From Phallus indusiatus (Eukaryota; Basidiomycota; Agaricomycetes; Phallales; Phallaceae): DNA of 64,000 nt. The stretch spans positions 1 through 64,000 of the forward strand of contig JAQFWX010000131.1 of NCBI GenBank assembly GCA_027605045.1, read 5' to 3'. The first letter of the stretch is position 1. Every line of letters begins with the position of its first letter. The notes under the pieces are model-generated. The model was not told the origin of the DNA. It saw nothing but the letters and a program-made list of their open reading frames with translations, and made no database searches. Position numbers and translations under genes: made by a program. Positions 34,056 to 45,856 of this stretch are shown piece after piece.

Positions 34056-35677
34056 CTACTTGGCAGACTTGGAGAATATTGTCTCGGCAACTCCAACTCG
34101 ACGTTGCCCACCGGAGCTGTCGAAAACAAGATAGTAACGTGACCTGCACATGTATTTCAATGAAAACAATTAGCTCAAGTATTAGAAGAGACACATACAT
34201 CCAGTACATTCCATTTATGGAAAATACTTCAGGGAAACTGCTATTATCTTGAAGAAATCCCAAATTACTAACAATGAGATACGTCGCATTGGCTACTCCA
34301 CCAATATCGGTGTTGAATTCCTTAGGCCAAGTTTGGGCGTCAGGGGTAAATTCGTAATGAATCTACCACATAATAAATGGAACACCGCACGCGGGAAGAA
34401 ACAAACTAAAAACTCTTACGTCTCCGATTTGGAAGTATAAACTTTTCAAGTTCTCGGGTTCATCAACTCTCAATAAGCCAGTATTGTCGTCCATTATTGC
34501 ATTGGTTGCTCTCATGTAATTCTGAAAAGACGCGGGGGTCATTCCCAGCAACGTTGAACCTATAATCCTCGGGTTCAGTCGGTCAAAACCACGACGCCAG
34601 GACAGAAGCTTACCGGTATCTATGACAGCTGGACCGTTGAATATCATCGCCCCATTCTCTTCACCGTATCTACAATATTACCGATAATCAACTTGCACTT
34701 CAAGGAATAGTTGGTTTTAATCTTACCTGATTGTTTGATTAAAGCTATAGAAATTGCCGAGGACAGTATCCTTCCTGTCTAAGTTGGGCACATAATTGAT
34801 AGAGGTTGTGAGCCCTTTTGTATTTACCCCGCCGAAATCAAAGCGTCCTGGAAGGGCTTTGTCGACCGGAGGTAGAAATACCCCAGTAATATTTTTTCGT
34901 ATTATTCGTTCCATGAGCATATTATCCGGTGGGGTAGGAATTTCCTCCGAGTGGTGTAGTTGCACAGTGTTGAGGGTAAGATTCACCGGGCCTATACCCA
35001 TAAGGCCGTCATAACCTGAATGAAAACTTTCTAGATATGAACACTTGATGATTTAAATGCCACTGTACCGTCAAATCCGGATGATGCATTTGCTACCCCA
35101 AAGGTCTGGTCGAATGAAGAAAGCACTCCAGGAAGTTTCATTTTGTCGGTAACTAAGATAGGATATTAGGACTCTAGCATTATGAAAATTTCATTTTTCT
35201 TACAGAGACTACCGGTAACATTTCCTGAACCATAGGAAATGTTGAAATTTCTTCCAAGATCACGAGACTGGTCTGAGGGGTGATATGGATTTGACACACG
35301 ATTGGCTCCTATCCACGTATTCGAGCTGCCAGAGTCGACCAAAATCGTGTAATTCCCATCTCCAATTTGAACATCCATAGCAACCCCAAATGCCTGGAAT
35401 CTGGTTAGCAAACATAGCAAATGGGACCGAAAGTAACCCGTACACCGCCATTGGTATGATTTGGAGGTAAGGAAGTAGACTCCGCGGGTTCGTTGAGGCC
35501 GAGGAGTGCCCTAAAACGCGCAACGTCTTGCTGTACAATGTGGTGACCTGTTCTTCCACTTCCACGGATGTTAACTACCTGGCGCGAGGGTATAGAGAGC
35601 ACAGCATCTTGCTGGGAAGCTGTAGCGCTAATGAAAATAATGCTACACAATGTTAAAGGTACAATGGGTCTTTTCAT
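34056..35677 (-). CDS. secreted A1-family aspartic peptidase
   Basis: Pepsin-like endopeptidase, secreted. Start at 35677; MKRPIVPLTLCSIIFISATA is a signal peptide, followed by a propeptide-like stretch. The first catalytic triad is in ILVDSGSSNTWIGAN. The second is AVIDTG joined across an intron to STLLGMTPASF. Both triads are canonical (D-S/T-G). Junctions resolved: exon 1 ends ...NHTNGG, then AFGVAMDVQIGDGNY; ...GNVTGSL is joined to TDKMKLPGVLSSF. The last exons read YEFTPDAQTWP and SRYYLVFDSSGGQRRVGVAE, then stop TAG at 34058-34056. Many Asn-X-Ser/Thr sites fit glycosylation. Domain order, intron layout and motifs match the tandem cluster 9-18 kb to the right, so it is a diverged paralogue in opposite orientation. 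Confidence 0.87.
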
Positions 35678-36290
35678 GATGTAAAACAGGATACTTTAAC
35701 AGTCATTTTGAAAAAAGCAGCGAATGCCAAATTATATATCATACTATCCATACCCGAATGAATAGACCGGCGGTCTGACCCCGAAGATTCTGGGATCACT
35801 GATCAAAGAAGTACATATTAGCTTTTACCCTGCACCGGTCACTATCCATGCTTGGCTCTTGACAACTAAGCAGTCAAAGTGGAACGGACTATCTGCACCG
35901 AAATCACCTACATGACGATGAAGGATCTAACTGAATATGATATGTATATGGCCTTACAACTATGACGTACCGTGAGCTGCTCAATTGCCAGTGGAGTCAC
36001 CCCATTATTACATGCTGAATCTCCGGGAATATTACTAGGGTTGAGTTCTTCTCCTTACGAATTTTTGTTTAGATCTGGGGGTGTTACTGTCTTCGTGTAG
36101 ACGGCCGTTTCAAAGGGAGTTCTCATCGGACGTTGGGACATGATGTGTTGCTATGCTTTGTTCCTAAACGATTCCACATTTTTAAAATTACTTTGAAGGT
36201 ATCAAACACGATTATATCATCCAAATCTAGCGGAGCAGTAATTCAAAATTCCAACGGAAAGAAGTCAATTTAGCAGCTAATACTGACAGT
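35678..36290. other. intergenic, 5' of the aspartic peptidase and 3' of RNA1
   Basis: 613 bp, no feature supported beyond the expected promoter and 3' UTR. Confidence 0.45.
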
Positions 36291-37588
36291 CTACTTCTTT
36301 ATGTTCAACTTGTCACCCATCAGCGCAGCCAAATCATCCACACTCGTGTCTTCTTTCTTTACTTCTGGAGCTTTAACCTCGACCTCGCCAATGAACCGTG
36401 TCTCTGTCTTTTCGTCTTTGGCATCTTCGGACTTCAATATCGCATCGACATCTTGGTCTTCTATAATCAATTGTCCTTCTCGTGTTGGATCTTCCATACA
36501 CTCCTTCAAGGCTTCAATGGCCTCGTTATCTTCTAGATCATCGTTATCGGCAACCACAAGGGCCTTCAAACTCGGGAGTGTATCTTGAATTATGGTAGTC
36601 AGCTTCTCGTAATGAGCCTCGGTTAGATCGTTTCCTTGGAGCATCAGGGTATGGAGATTAGGGTATGGGCTTTCGCCTAAAACGTTGATTATCTCCCAGC
36701 TTCCGACATCGGTTAAATAACAATCGCTGAGGTCTAGATATTCAAGATTTTTCGCATTTCGAACCGCGTCGGCGAGTAACCGCGATCCTCGACTTTCTGG
36801 TGGATCGTCTTCATTATCTTCGTTCCGCGATGTTGAATCGCGTAAATTCAGGTAACGCAAGTCATGGCATTTCGCGAGACCCTTGGCAATGGCTTTAATA
36901 CCGTCTTCGCGGAGACCATTGTTCGACAACTTGACTTTCTGGAGGTTAGGGTGAGACGCAATCGCTTCACCCCATGCATTGGCCGAACCATCTTCGAGAC
37001 GATTGCGTGCACAGAGGAGCACGCGTAAGGCTGACGGTCGGCCACTTTCCCGGCGCTTGGTGGCAAGCTGTTGAATTGCCTCCGCAATAGCTTTTCCTGC
37101 CTCAGGGCCGAACCCATTATTTACAAGCTTCAGAACTTGCAGATTTGATAACTGGGAAAGGAATGGTGTCAAAACACGGTAGACCTGAGCCCCGACCGCA
37201 TTGTCGCTGAAGTTTAGCTCGATCAAGGAGTCGAGAGAAAGTAAAGGCGAGCAAACGTGTGGAAGGGCGACTAAAACTTCTTCAACTGGGCGGCTAGCGA
37301 AGATGGCTGAAAGACCTGCTACCTTAATTTTATTTGTTATTAAAATTTTTGGGGGACATTTAGTCAAAGTTTCTAGGAGCATAGTTCATTGACAGAGTAT
37401 ACCTTGAGGCGTTTCATTTTAGATATAAGACTGCCTAAGGCTTCGGACGCTGGAATGCCAAATGTATTACTCGTTAAAATCAATTCCTGGAATTCTTCGA
37501 CTTTCGTATCGGTAAATATTTTCTTGACATCTTCAGCGGTTTCTAGACGCAGTCCTTTGTTGGCGATGTTAAAGATGGATGAAGACAT
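36291..37588 (-). CDS. RNA1: Ran GTPase-activating protein Rna1/RanGAP
   Basis: Cytoplasmic GAP for Ran/Gsp1 that keeps the nuclear-transport gradient. Two exons, 37588-37403 and 37322-36291; 1218 nt, 405 aa, close to the usual fungal size. The protein is a chain of leucine-rich repeats: LSAIFASRPVEEVLVALPHV, LIELNFSDNAVGAQVYRVL, LQVLKLVNNGFGPEAGKAIA, RVLLCARNRLEDGSANAWGE, LQKVKLSNNGLREDGIKAIA, LRYLNLRDST and LEYLDLSDCYLTDVGSWEI. The arginine in ARNRLEDGS sits where RanGAP places its conserved GNRLENGS arginine. The C-terminus is acidic (about residues 300-380), another RanGAP hallmark. Start at MSSSIFNIANKGL, although the frame extends four codons upstream to another ATG. Confidence 0.94.
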
Positions 37589-39577
37589 GATGACATTCAA
37601 AAGAGAGATAAGCGCCCAGTATTAGGTAAACCGAGCGCGCCAATGCATGCATCATCGATCTACCCTTTCCAAATTTCAAGTCCCTCGCATCTGAGGCCAT
37701 CTCTAATGATCATGAATCATCGGGAATCCTATTGCAACGATCACACAGATCGATTGTGGATGAATTACCAACCGCAAAGGAGGAATAAAGTTGACAACAC
37801 CGGGATTTTCGGTAGTCATCTTACCTGCCGCGTACCTATAAATACATTCTTCCGAGGGGCCCGATGCTCTATGATACCAGCTGATACCAGTCATGATACA
37901 TAGTCAATGATAGTCATTGATACACATTAATACAGTTTTGATATGATATGATACAGTTCCACAACTGATAGTTCTATAATAGTAGACCGCATCTGTTCTT
38001 TGTGTTCTCCGCTCTCGCTCATCTCAATACCGTTGAACGTGCCGATCTTCAGAAGGTACCTGAAGTCGAGATGACCGGTGAATTGATTACAATACGTGGT
38101 TTGAATTAGGATCTATTGGAATACATTCAAGAGCTGGCAGCAGCCAGATCACTTCAATTCAATTTTTAAACTGGCTAACAACGAGCTCGCATATGCAGTC
38201 GCAAATACATACACTGCGTATACATTGTGATATGTATTCCCATTCATTTCGCCAGCACACAACTTATATATTTACGGGCGCGTTAGGAACAGTGATTGGC
38301 AGTGGGCTGCTCCATTCTTTCAGGTTCGACATCGTTCGCTTGCCCGGAAAGCTGTGCTCAATAAGAGTCAATAAGCTGTGCCCAACATGTCCCAAAAACG
38401 GATCAGAAGACATGGGTGTGGACTCTAATGAAGAGCGGAGCTTCTAAATTGGAAAAACCCGTGATTGGGCATTAATTTGGGAACATTGCCTAAAGAATGG
38501 GATTTAGGGAATGGAGGTTCCTTGGCTACTCCTGGGTACTCGCAAGTCCCGGCACTCACTGATTATGCAGTATTGAACGCTGAAAACTTTTGAAGTCGAT
38601 TTTTTATCAGGGGAACCAGCACCAAACCTAAACTATACATCGGCGGCGCTGAGACAAGCGGATAAAGATAAACAACTAAAGAGTAAAGTTGAATTCATTA
38701 TCGGGCTCAACATTCGGAAGCGGACACTTCGGAGAGAGGAGAGTTGGTCATGTGACCATGTCGTGACACCACCTCAAGAGCTTGCATCATCCTCGTTGTC
38801 TTTGTGGATGTGTAATATTGATCCGCTCTTCCAAGCTCATCCTTTCTTTTTATAAGGCCACAGAGTTCATGGACTCGAAACTTAAATCCCTTCTGCGTCC
38901 TCTTTGACTGAGGTTCAGATACGGCCAAAGTATCCCTTAAATTTAAGGAACAAGGAACTCTTTCCTGAAGTATACTCCACTCCCGGGTTTCATAGTTTAC
39001 CTACCTGTGCTAGGCTATACAGCAAACGGTACGTTTATACTTAATCCTCAACATTCCGACTCTGAAAGCATAGCTAAGCTAACGTATCATTATCATTGAT
39101 TTTAGGGCGCACGAATTCAGAACAAGAAGCCAAGAAGTGATATAGCTCAAGCAGCCTCGCCATTTCTTGCCTTGCCTATTCAAACAAGTTGTCAAGCAAC
39201 AAGCTACATTTAAACATTCTTCGAGGACATTCTCGCCTTCCAACGTCTGGTCATTGAATCACAAAAAGCCACTGATCTTATCCTTCTGGCTAACACACTT
39301 CTCTCCATCAATCATCAAATTTGATTATTCACTTGATTTCGCGCTCTTCACTCGGTTTCACTTTTACCCGGTTAATTCACGCGGTAGCCAAGGCGAATAC
39401 TATTGACGTACATAATCAAATATAAAGGAGCCTATTGCCAACGGAACGATTCCGAAGCTTTGACACTTGTTGCACAAACCTCTCCCACTTTTTCTGCCTC
39501 TTTATTTTTCGTACGTTGCTCCAGTTTCTCGAGTCGAGGAATCATATTTCTCAATTTTAGCAATTAGACCCCTAATC
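37589..39577. other. 2 kb gene-free stretch
   Basis: No credible gene. The first part is the RNA1 promoter. Around 37865-37960 there is a run of imperfect gatac/tgatac words (cagctgatacc, tcatgatacat, ttgatacac), which looks like degenerate simple repeat. Short frames (for example 38707-38928) show no family features. The right end should hold the promoter of the F-box gene. Confidence 0.45.
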
Positions 39578-40279
39578 ATGCCATCTGCCAATCCACCTCC
39601 TGCTCATTTCAACGGGCCTATTGAGCTCGTACGAATGATATTCGACACAGCCGCCCAAGAAGACAAGCAAACTGCTTCCTCACTCATGTCCGTATGTCGG
39701 TCAACGAAAGACTGGGCTTCACCGATCCTTTACGACAGTGTGGTCATGGACAACCGGCGCGCCGCTCGTTTCGCAGACGTCTCAAAACGCTCCAACGTCT
39801 TACAACATACAAGAAACTTGAAGGTCGACTGCATGCCTACAGCAGACGCGTCATTCGTCAAGCAGTGTCCTTCAGTGGAAACGTTGACTATAGCGAACTA
39901 CGATTTACAACGACTTCCGCATTTAGCGTCGAATATGGCGCGCTTGCGAAAAGTGAATGTCACGGGGTGTATGCGATACGCTGGCGTCGTTTCTGGGGTC
40001 GGGATGGGAAATGTTACGCACCTCACTTTCGAAGACGATGTACCCCGTCTTGACGACACTTTCATGGACAGGCTACGTAACTTGACATCCTTCCAATGCA
40101 AGTTCGTACGCTCAAAAAAGACGATATTTGAAGAACTGGAAAGATGTCTAAGCATCGTTCTTAGCTGTGATCTATTACAGCAGGTGATCATTGTATGTTC
40201 GCCATCAGACGAAAGATACCTCCGGGATCGCTTTGGATCGTGGACGGCAGACGCTAGAATCAGCTTCCAACCGTCGTAG
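39578..40279 (+). CDS. F-box-like protein
   Basis: Single-exon, 233-aa protein from the ATG at 39578 (MPSANPPPAHFNGPIELVRM). The N-terminal part resembles a short basidiomycete F-box: GPIELVRMIFDTAAQEDKQT, then SLMSVCRSTKDWASPILYDS, with the usual leucine/isoleucine, S-V-C and W/P-Y pattern. Weak leucine-rich stretches follow (SVETLTIANYDLQRLPHLAS, LRKVNVTGC, VTHLTFEDDVPRL). It would act as substrate adaptor of an SCF ubiquitin ligase; targets unknown. Shorter than most F-box/LRR proteins of agaricomycetes, but the frame is clean. Confidence 0.65.
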   Translation: MPSANPPPAHFNGPIELVRMIFDTAAQEDKQTASSLMSVCRSTKDWASPILYDSVVMDNRRAARFADVSKRSNVLQHTRNLKVDCMPTADASFVKQCPSVETLTIANYDLQRLPHLASNMARLRKVNVTGCMRYAGVVSGVGMGNVTHLTFEDDVPRLDDTFMDRLRNLTSFQCKFVRSKKTIFEELERCLSIVLSCDLLQQVIIVCSPSDERYLRDRFGSWTADARISFQPS

Positions 40280-41917
40280 TAGACGATTTGGTCTACGTTC
40301 ACGTACGCATATTGCAAACCTGATCTTGATTTCTCTTTCCATTTTCTTCGCGTCATTAGCGCTATCAGCGATTCAGCTGCTATGCCTAAAAACTCGCGGT
40401 TTTTCCCATTTCTTCCTCTTGGTCAACCCGCTGTTTGGACATAAACACCAACGGACGTTGTTTGTGTTGTTATATTTACTCTTTGTACAAGTCCTGCATA
40501 AACGGCAAAACTAGAAATTTAATCTGTACTAAACTGGATTCATAATATAGACTGCAATATCAAATTTTGAACTAAATGATATCATCGACAAGCTCCTATA
40601 ATTTGAAGATAACCGCTATGAACCCGTATGACTTCAAAGGAATAATGTACTACTTAGTATTAGTGCATCGGCGGTGGAGTCAAATATTTCCAATGTGTGT
40701 ACTTTAGGACATAGTGTGCTTTCAGTATATTGATCTCAAAAGAGTTATGGTCTAGCATTAATCATTATCTTCTACATTTGGGATTATTGTATGTGATTAA
40801 GAAATGAGAGGATCTTCTCACACTTGGTGAAGTGCCAAGCAGTGGCAACAAACTTGAAGGACCTACTAGTAGCAATGCCATAAGTTTATGATACACCAAC
40901 TTGTTTGAGATTGAACCTGGTACCGCCGGTGATGTCGGTTTGATTAAATTCGGACTTAACGGAATTCGAACACACGCACCGCTGCTGCTGGCGCTGCGGA
41001 CTATAATATAGAGCGGTAACTTCAACTCACACCGCTCACCAGTACGGAAATTAAAAACTCTACTCCTTATTTCGTATCAACATTTTTGATCACTCCCACA
41101 CGAAGGTATGGATCGGGCTACTGCAAACCAATCAATTATGCTAGTAGTTGCGATCAGTTGAATTATAATTCAAATTTGCGAATGAACCGGAGGTTTCTTC
41201 AAGAGATCAATTAGCAGACTTTTCTTGTGAGATTCTCCGCTAGTTGTATTTTTAAGACCAGTGCTGGAGCCAGGAGGTACAACTTTCCATGAGCACATTT
41301 GATTGAAATTTCATCTTTGCACCAACGTATGATGAGATGTCATCTGGACTTTGAAGAAGCCTTGAGATGCACCAGGTGCCAGCCTTGAGCCGTGTTTCAC
41401 CGCTCATAGGTAAGATCCAAGGGCGCCGTTGATTCGAGGACCCACGGATGTTGTTTGAACATTGTTTGCAACCAAGTTGAGCCAACCAAAGCACATCAAT
41501 TCTTCAAGCTGTTAAATTTACCGCCGCCGTTCGCAACTGATGGCCCAAGTACGATTCTTAATTCTCGCCCGGGTTTGCCAATGGTGCTGAGCATCTAATT
41601 GTTGAACAAAATGTACAGCCCACAGCCCACTGTTCGAGAGGAAGTGATCGCAGTATTACTTCTATTTCTCAAGATGGTGCCTTCTATAAAACAATACAAG
41701 TAAACTTTACAGGGAATACCAATATAATGAGATCGGCTTGGAGAACTTTTACTACTCACCAGCCGCAAGACCCATCTCATCACAGCGTACAAAACCCATG
41801 CGAGCTTTCATCTTTCCGATTCTTCCGTGCACCCATGTTACAACATACGCTGCTCTTATCAAATTGCGCTATTCTACCGCTGTTGATCACGTTTCACTTT
41901 AGCCGTAAACTTGCACT
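40280..41917. other. gene-free stretch
   Basis: 1.6 kb with only short frames lacking motifs (for example 41252-41494, leftward). Possibly old decayed DNA. No repeat family was recognised. Confidence 0.4.
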
Positions 41918-41984
41918 TTACAAACGAAACAAAAAAAGTTTCACCAAGTGGACACTTGGCGGTTTTTGATGCTCGAAGTTCCCG

Positions 41985-42421
41985 TGTCGTGAGTATTGTT
42001 TTCCGCCACGCTTTGACGGAATAATCGGCCTCAAATGAGAATGAGGCTTAAGCTCGTACCACGCGGTACCGAGGATGTCATCGGTGCCATGGGTTGAGCC
42101 GTCACCGGCGGTGAGCAAGGCGACGATACGGCCCCATCTGTCAAGGATGATGGTGCCAAAGTCACTAGTAATCCTTATCGGAGAACGATCCACGCTCGCT
42201 GTAAGGCGTAATGGTAGTCTCGAGGCTGTAAACTTGATGTGACAGTCGTCGCGGTACCGAACGACGGATTTCAAGCTGTTTTGAACCAGTAGAGGCCGTC
42301 GTCCGGGTCTGACATCACTGAAAATGCTATTCAGAAGTTTCTGTGTCGCCGCGCCAGATTGCGCATGTCTTGACATGTCATGGAGAAATTTGGCGTCTAC
42401 AGGAGTTTCAGTGAATATCAC
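41985..42421 (-). pseudogene. relic of a fungal trypsin-like serine peptidase domain
   Basis: The frame contains TSDFGTIILDRWGRIVALLT, then AGDGSTHGTDDILGTAWYEL. This mirrors the C-terminal part of chymotrypsin-fold peptidases common in basidiomycetes, where GDSGS with the catalytic serine is followed by (I/V)-D-G-R-V-GLLTGG and a T-D-(I/V)-T-Y-V-T-P segment. Here the GDSG motif reads SDFG, so the nucleophile and its glycine are missing. No His or Asp partner region is recognisable upstream. It is therefore most likely a dead fragment. The call rests on one stretch of similarity. Confidence 0.35.
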
Positions 42422-43228
42422 CTACGACGTTGAATATTTAAAGTACCCTCGTCATGAACGAAGTGTCGGATATTTCAAGTCCCGTGTTAGACCAGAAGAA
42501 CGGTCCTAGTGAGGATTCTTGGCAAACAGTGACTGGTGGAGTCGTCTGATACATCTAATAATGAGCTTGTGTAGACCTTTGGTGATTTTCCGTCGATATG
42601 AGAGACAAAGTCGGAGTTCTTGTTCAGGCAAGGTCAACCACAGCATAAGCAGCCACATTACTATATCCACTCACTTGAATCGGGATTGTTGCTTGTGCCA
42701 TCTAACAAGGATTAGCAAGCGGATTTGCCAAAGGGAATAGTAAGGTAAAAGAAAATTGAGGCTTGATGTTGTTGTGGGAAGAGTGTTCTGACTTGACATC
42801 TTGTATAGCAACCAGCTAGCGATTTATCCTTTTGCCGTAAGACGAAATACGCCAATTTCTGACATTAGTACGCTCAGCAGAAATAATACCATGACCTTGT
42901 AGATCGTATTCTTGCCATTCTTGATCAATTCACGTAAGGCCAACATAGGATAAGAATTGTATTTGTCAAATTATTGGATATTACGCGCCTATGTACTGGT
43001 AGTGATGAAAGGAATAAGTGACTCAGTCAGATTAAACGAATCCGGAATGTTTAATGTCAAGAGACGTCACGTCCGTTTGAGCGGGACGATGACGGTGAGG
43101 AAAGCGCGCTTTTGCTAAACAGTACTTACATCCGGACTTGCTGGTTTATACTCCGACATTCGGCGACCGTACGACTACTCGAGAAAACTTCGCGCGTACT
43201 GCGTACATACCGTGTTTTTTCCCACTGG

Positions 43229-43242
43229 TTCTCAATGAATGA
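43229..43242. repeat. left target-site duplication of the LINE fragment
   Basis: The 14-mer ttctcaatgaatga here is repeated exactly at 43730-43743, flanking the LINE fragment. It is the duplicated target from target-primed reverse transcription. Confidence 0.8.
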
Positions 43243-43729
43243 TGATGATGATGATGATTAATCAGGTTTATTGTCTATAGGGTCGCCCCCGGTCAGACAT
43301 TATACAATATATGTAATCTAAGTATGTTCGTATATAGTAAATTAATTCTAAAACATCTGTTCCCGTTACCGGGATATGGCCAGTCCTTCAAGAAGGTGCT
43401 TCAGCCGTGTGATTTTGGGTTTGAGGGTAAATGATAAGAAGGGTGTCTAGCGTCTTGTTCGGGTTCTTTTGTTCTTCTTTGCTTTTCTGGCATGCGTAGG
43501 ATTTCCGGTTGCAAGTGCGCCGAATTGTTGAGCTAGGCGCTCTGTGCTATCGAGAAAGGTCCAGAGGGCGTTGAGGCTTCTCTCGTTGTTGAGCAAGCCG
43601 CGCAGGTTGAATAGGTAGTATGGGAGGGTTTTCCGCATGACGCCTCTGGCTGTTCGATGTGCCGGGCAGTGTAAGAGAAAGTGGATGACTGTTTCGTTTC
43701 TCTCCGCGCACTTTGGGCAAGTAGGAGAT
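43243..43729 (-). mobile_element. 5'-truncated non-LTR retrotransposon (LINE) insertion
   Basis: The leftward frame down to a stop at 43447 encodes the C-terminal zinc motif of LINE ORF2 proteins (CPKCAERNETVIHFLLHCP) followed by HRTARGVMRKTLPYYLFNLR. This is typical of the extreme C-terminus behind the reverse transcriptase/RNase H of basidiomycete non-LTR elements. The rest of ORF2 is absent, as expected for 5' truncation. About 200 bp of 3' UTR follow, ending in a short ATC/TGA microsatellite (43243-43257) that acts as the 3' tail. Exact 14-bp duplications flank it (43229-43242 and 43730-43743). Related sequence upstream of the third aspartic peptidase (about 49850) lacks it and serves as an empty site. 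Immobile by itself. Confidence 0.8.
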
Positions 43730-43743
43730 TTCTCAATGAATGA
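43730..43743. repeat. right target-site duplication of the LINE fragment
   Basis: Second copy of ttctcaatgaatga, directly continuing into sequence shared with the upstream region of the third aspartic peptidase (atgagctgat). Confidence 0.8.
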
Positions 43744-44284
43744 ATTATGATGAGCTGATTTCTTTGCATTATTTGTGAATTGTCTTTCTCACGTAAGTAA
43801 CAGACGTTTCCTTTCACGGAACGTTTACGCAAAAGCTAACCTTGCTTTGTTCCTTTTCACACCTCTATCTAGAAATACAATAGACATCCTTGGCCTTCCC
43901 TAGGGCTGTTCTGCTCGGCTTCGTATTGGATGCTTCCCGGTTTTCGCTCAAAGAATGCCGCGCTCAGTGCCCAACCGGTCACCGGCGCGTGGGTTAGCAC
44001 TGGTACGCCGAATTGTGCGTTCTAGATCGCTGGATCACAGTGCATTGACTAAATCTATCACCGTAGAGGTGTGGTATATCGACAACGATACTGCTAGATA
44101 TGCTTCCAAGGGGAAAGCACCTACCTTGCTTCTCGCATCATAACGGAATAGATTTAGGCACTCCGGGTGACGACAGATAGGAAATCTGTGTACAAATGAG
44201 TTCGCTATCTTGAAGACGATGTTTGTACGGTGATCTTCTTCCGTACCTAAGGACGATAACCTACATAAAAGCCGGCCTTGAAGC
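43744..44284. repeat. upstream module shared by the three tandem aspartic peptidase copies
   Basis: This stretch has close relatives at about 46480-47040 (before copy 2) and 49850-50350 (before copy 3), for example acggaacgtttacgcaaaag, ggccaaccggtca and acataaaagccggcc. It represents the promoter side of the duplicated unit. A more distal piece, tatactccgacattcggcg, also recurs at 43147, 46379 and 49782. Confidence 0.75.
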
Positions 44285-45856
44285 TCCTTGAATGGGAGTC
44301 TTGCAGTCTGCAAACTTGACTTGCGTGCTTTGGGCGAATTACCGTCAGCCCCGCACTCTCTGAAACTGAAGTCACGTTTCACCTCCAGTAACTTCCCGAA
44401 AGGCTATGATATCGTCAAAAGGGATCGAATTCGTGCCAGAAATTTACTAAATAATAACCCCGAGGAAGTTCAGATGACAAGTGGGGTAAATGCTTAATTT
44501 TGCCTTCACTCAACCTCCAGGATAGCGTTCTCGTTAACGTTAGGCTTTTTTTAGTTCCCGGGGGCCGTCTTAAATGTAAAAATTGGAGATGGGAGTTACT
44601 TACTCAGTGTTGACACTGCTAGTGCGAATACGTGGGTTGGTGCCAATCAGACGAATCCCTACCGTCCTTCGAACGCATCTAGTGATACTGGGCAGGATGT
44701 TCTAGTCACGTATGGCTCTGGTAATTTCACCGGTCATCAATGTGAGAAAGGCTCTCACGGAAAATCTATTATTTCTTTTCTCAATTTTATTAATTAGTTA
44801 CCGTATTCCGCGGGAATTCACACAATCCATTGGGGCAGCAAGTTCATCATTCGGGTTTGATGGTACGTACCAGTGTTCAATTATAATATTCACAGATTCT
44901 CAATTCTGACCTTGAAGGTTTTGACGGTCTCTTCGGTATGGGTCCGCGAATAATAACTAACGGCACTCTGCACCCTAATAGAAACGAGCTTGTTCCTACC
45001 GTGACGGACAATTTGGTCAGTAGTGATATAATTCAGCGCAATATGACAGCTTTGTTTGTACCCCCTCTTGTCACAAACGAAGACACACGGGCCGATTTCG
45101 AAGGGATCAATACAGACGGGCTGACCACGGAGATCAATTTTGTCCCGAATACGAAAGTTTCAGACATTAATCACTTCTGGGCTGTCAACCAAACAATCAC
45201 GTAAGAAATATACACACACTACAACTAAAGTCAATTTAACATGCTATTCTAGATTTGGTGAAGCAGAGAGTGAAATAACGTTAAGCGAAGAAGGGCAGGG
45301 TATAATGGACAGTGGTGAGTTTGTTCAAAATAAACCGCCCCGCTCTTTATTCTATGTGTAATATAGGGACGACTCTGATACGGCTAGAGGCAAATGCGTT
45401 TAAGATTTACACCGAAGCAGTTGGTGCTGTGTTTGATAATGCCACGGCTTTATTCAGAGTCGATGATCCCACTCTATTGAAAAGCATAAACTACCATATT
45501 GGAGACGTACGCCCACGATCTTTCATGATAGTTTCGAGTTCCCGAGTTATTTTTTTAGCGAACATACCAATTAACGCCGGATGCCCAAATATTGCCTCGC
45601 TCGCTCAATAGCCTCTTTGGGGGTGTGGAGAATGGGACATATCTCATGATTGATTCTGGCGAAACAACATCTACAAACGGATGGATTTTCATGTATGTAC
45701 ATACTTCCCCTTCCCTTTTATTCTTTTCGTAAAACACTATTTTCTCATTGTTGTAAATGAACACGCAGGCAACGCTTTTACACTGTGTTTGATGGTGATA
45801 ATGACATGGTAGGAGTTGCGGAGACAGTTTACACTCACGCAATCCTCAATGGCTAG
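44285..45856 (+). pseudogene. aspartic peptidase copy 1 of the tandem cluster (broken)
   Basis: Homologous exon by exon to copies 2 and 3, but damaged. A deletion of about 115 bp relative to copy 3 joins ctccttgaatg directly to ggagtcttgcag. This removes the start codon and most of the signal peptide; an in-frame TGA precedes the remaining exon. In the third exon a further 19-nt deletion (after ttaccg, about 44800) shifts the frame. The first catalytic triad is D-T-A instead of D-T-G (SVDTASANTWVGAN); the second, IMDSG, is still canonical. The last exon ends at TAG 45854-45856. Splice sites and intron positions otherwise persist, so the decay is recent. Confidence 0.85.

Noticed and set aside
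38707..38928. 73-codon leftward ORF in the 37.6-39.6 kb gap
   Set aside because: No motif, no splice context, typical of random frames.
40920..41040. Possible minus-strand tRNA around gttcgaattcc
   Set aside because: No matching T-stem, anticodon arm or acceptor stem could be drawn.
43236..43260. ATG/ATC microsatellite considered as an independent repeat
   Set aside because: Better explained as the 3' tail of the LINE insertion, because the target duplication abuts it.
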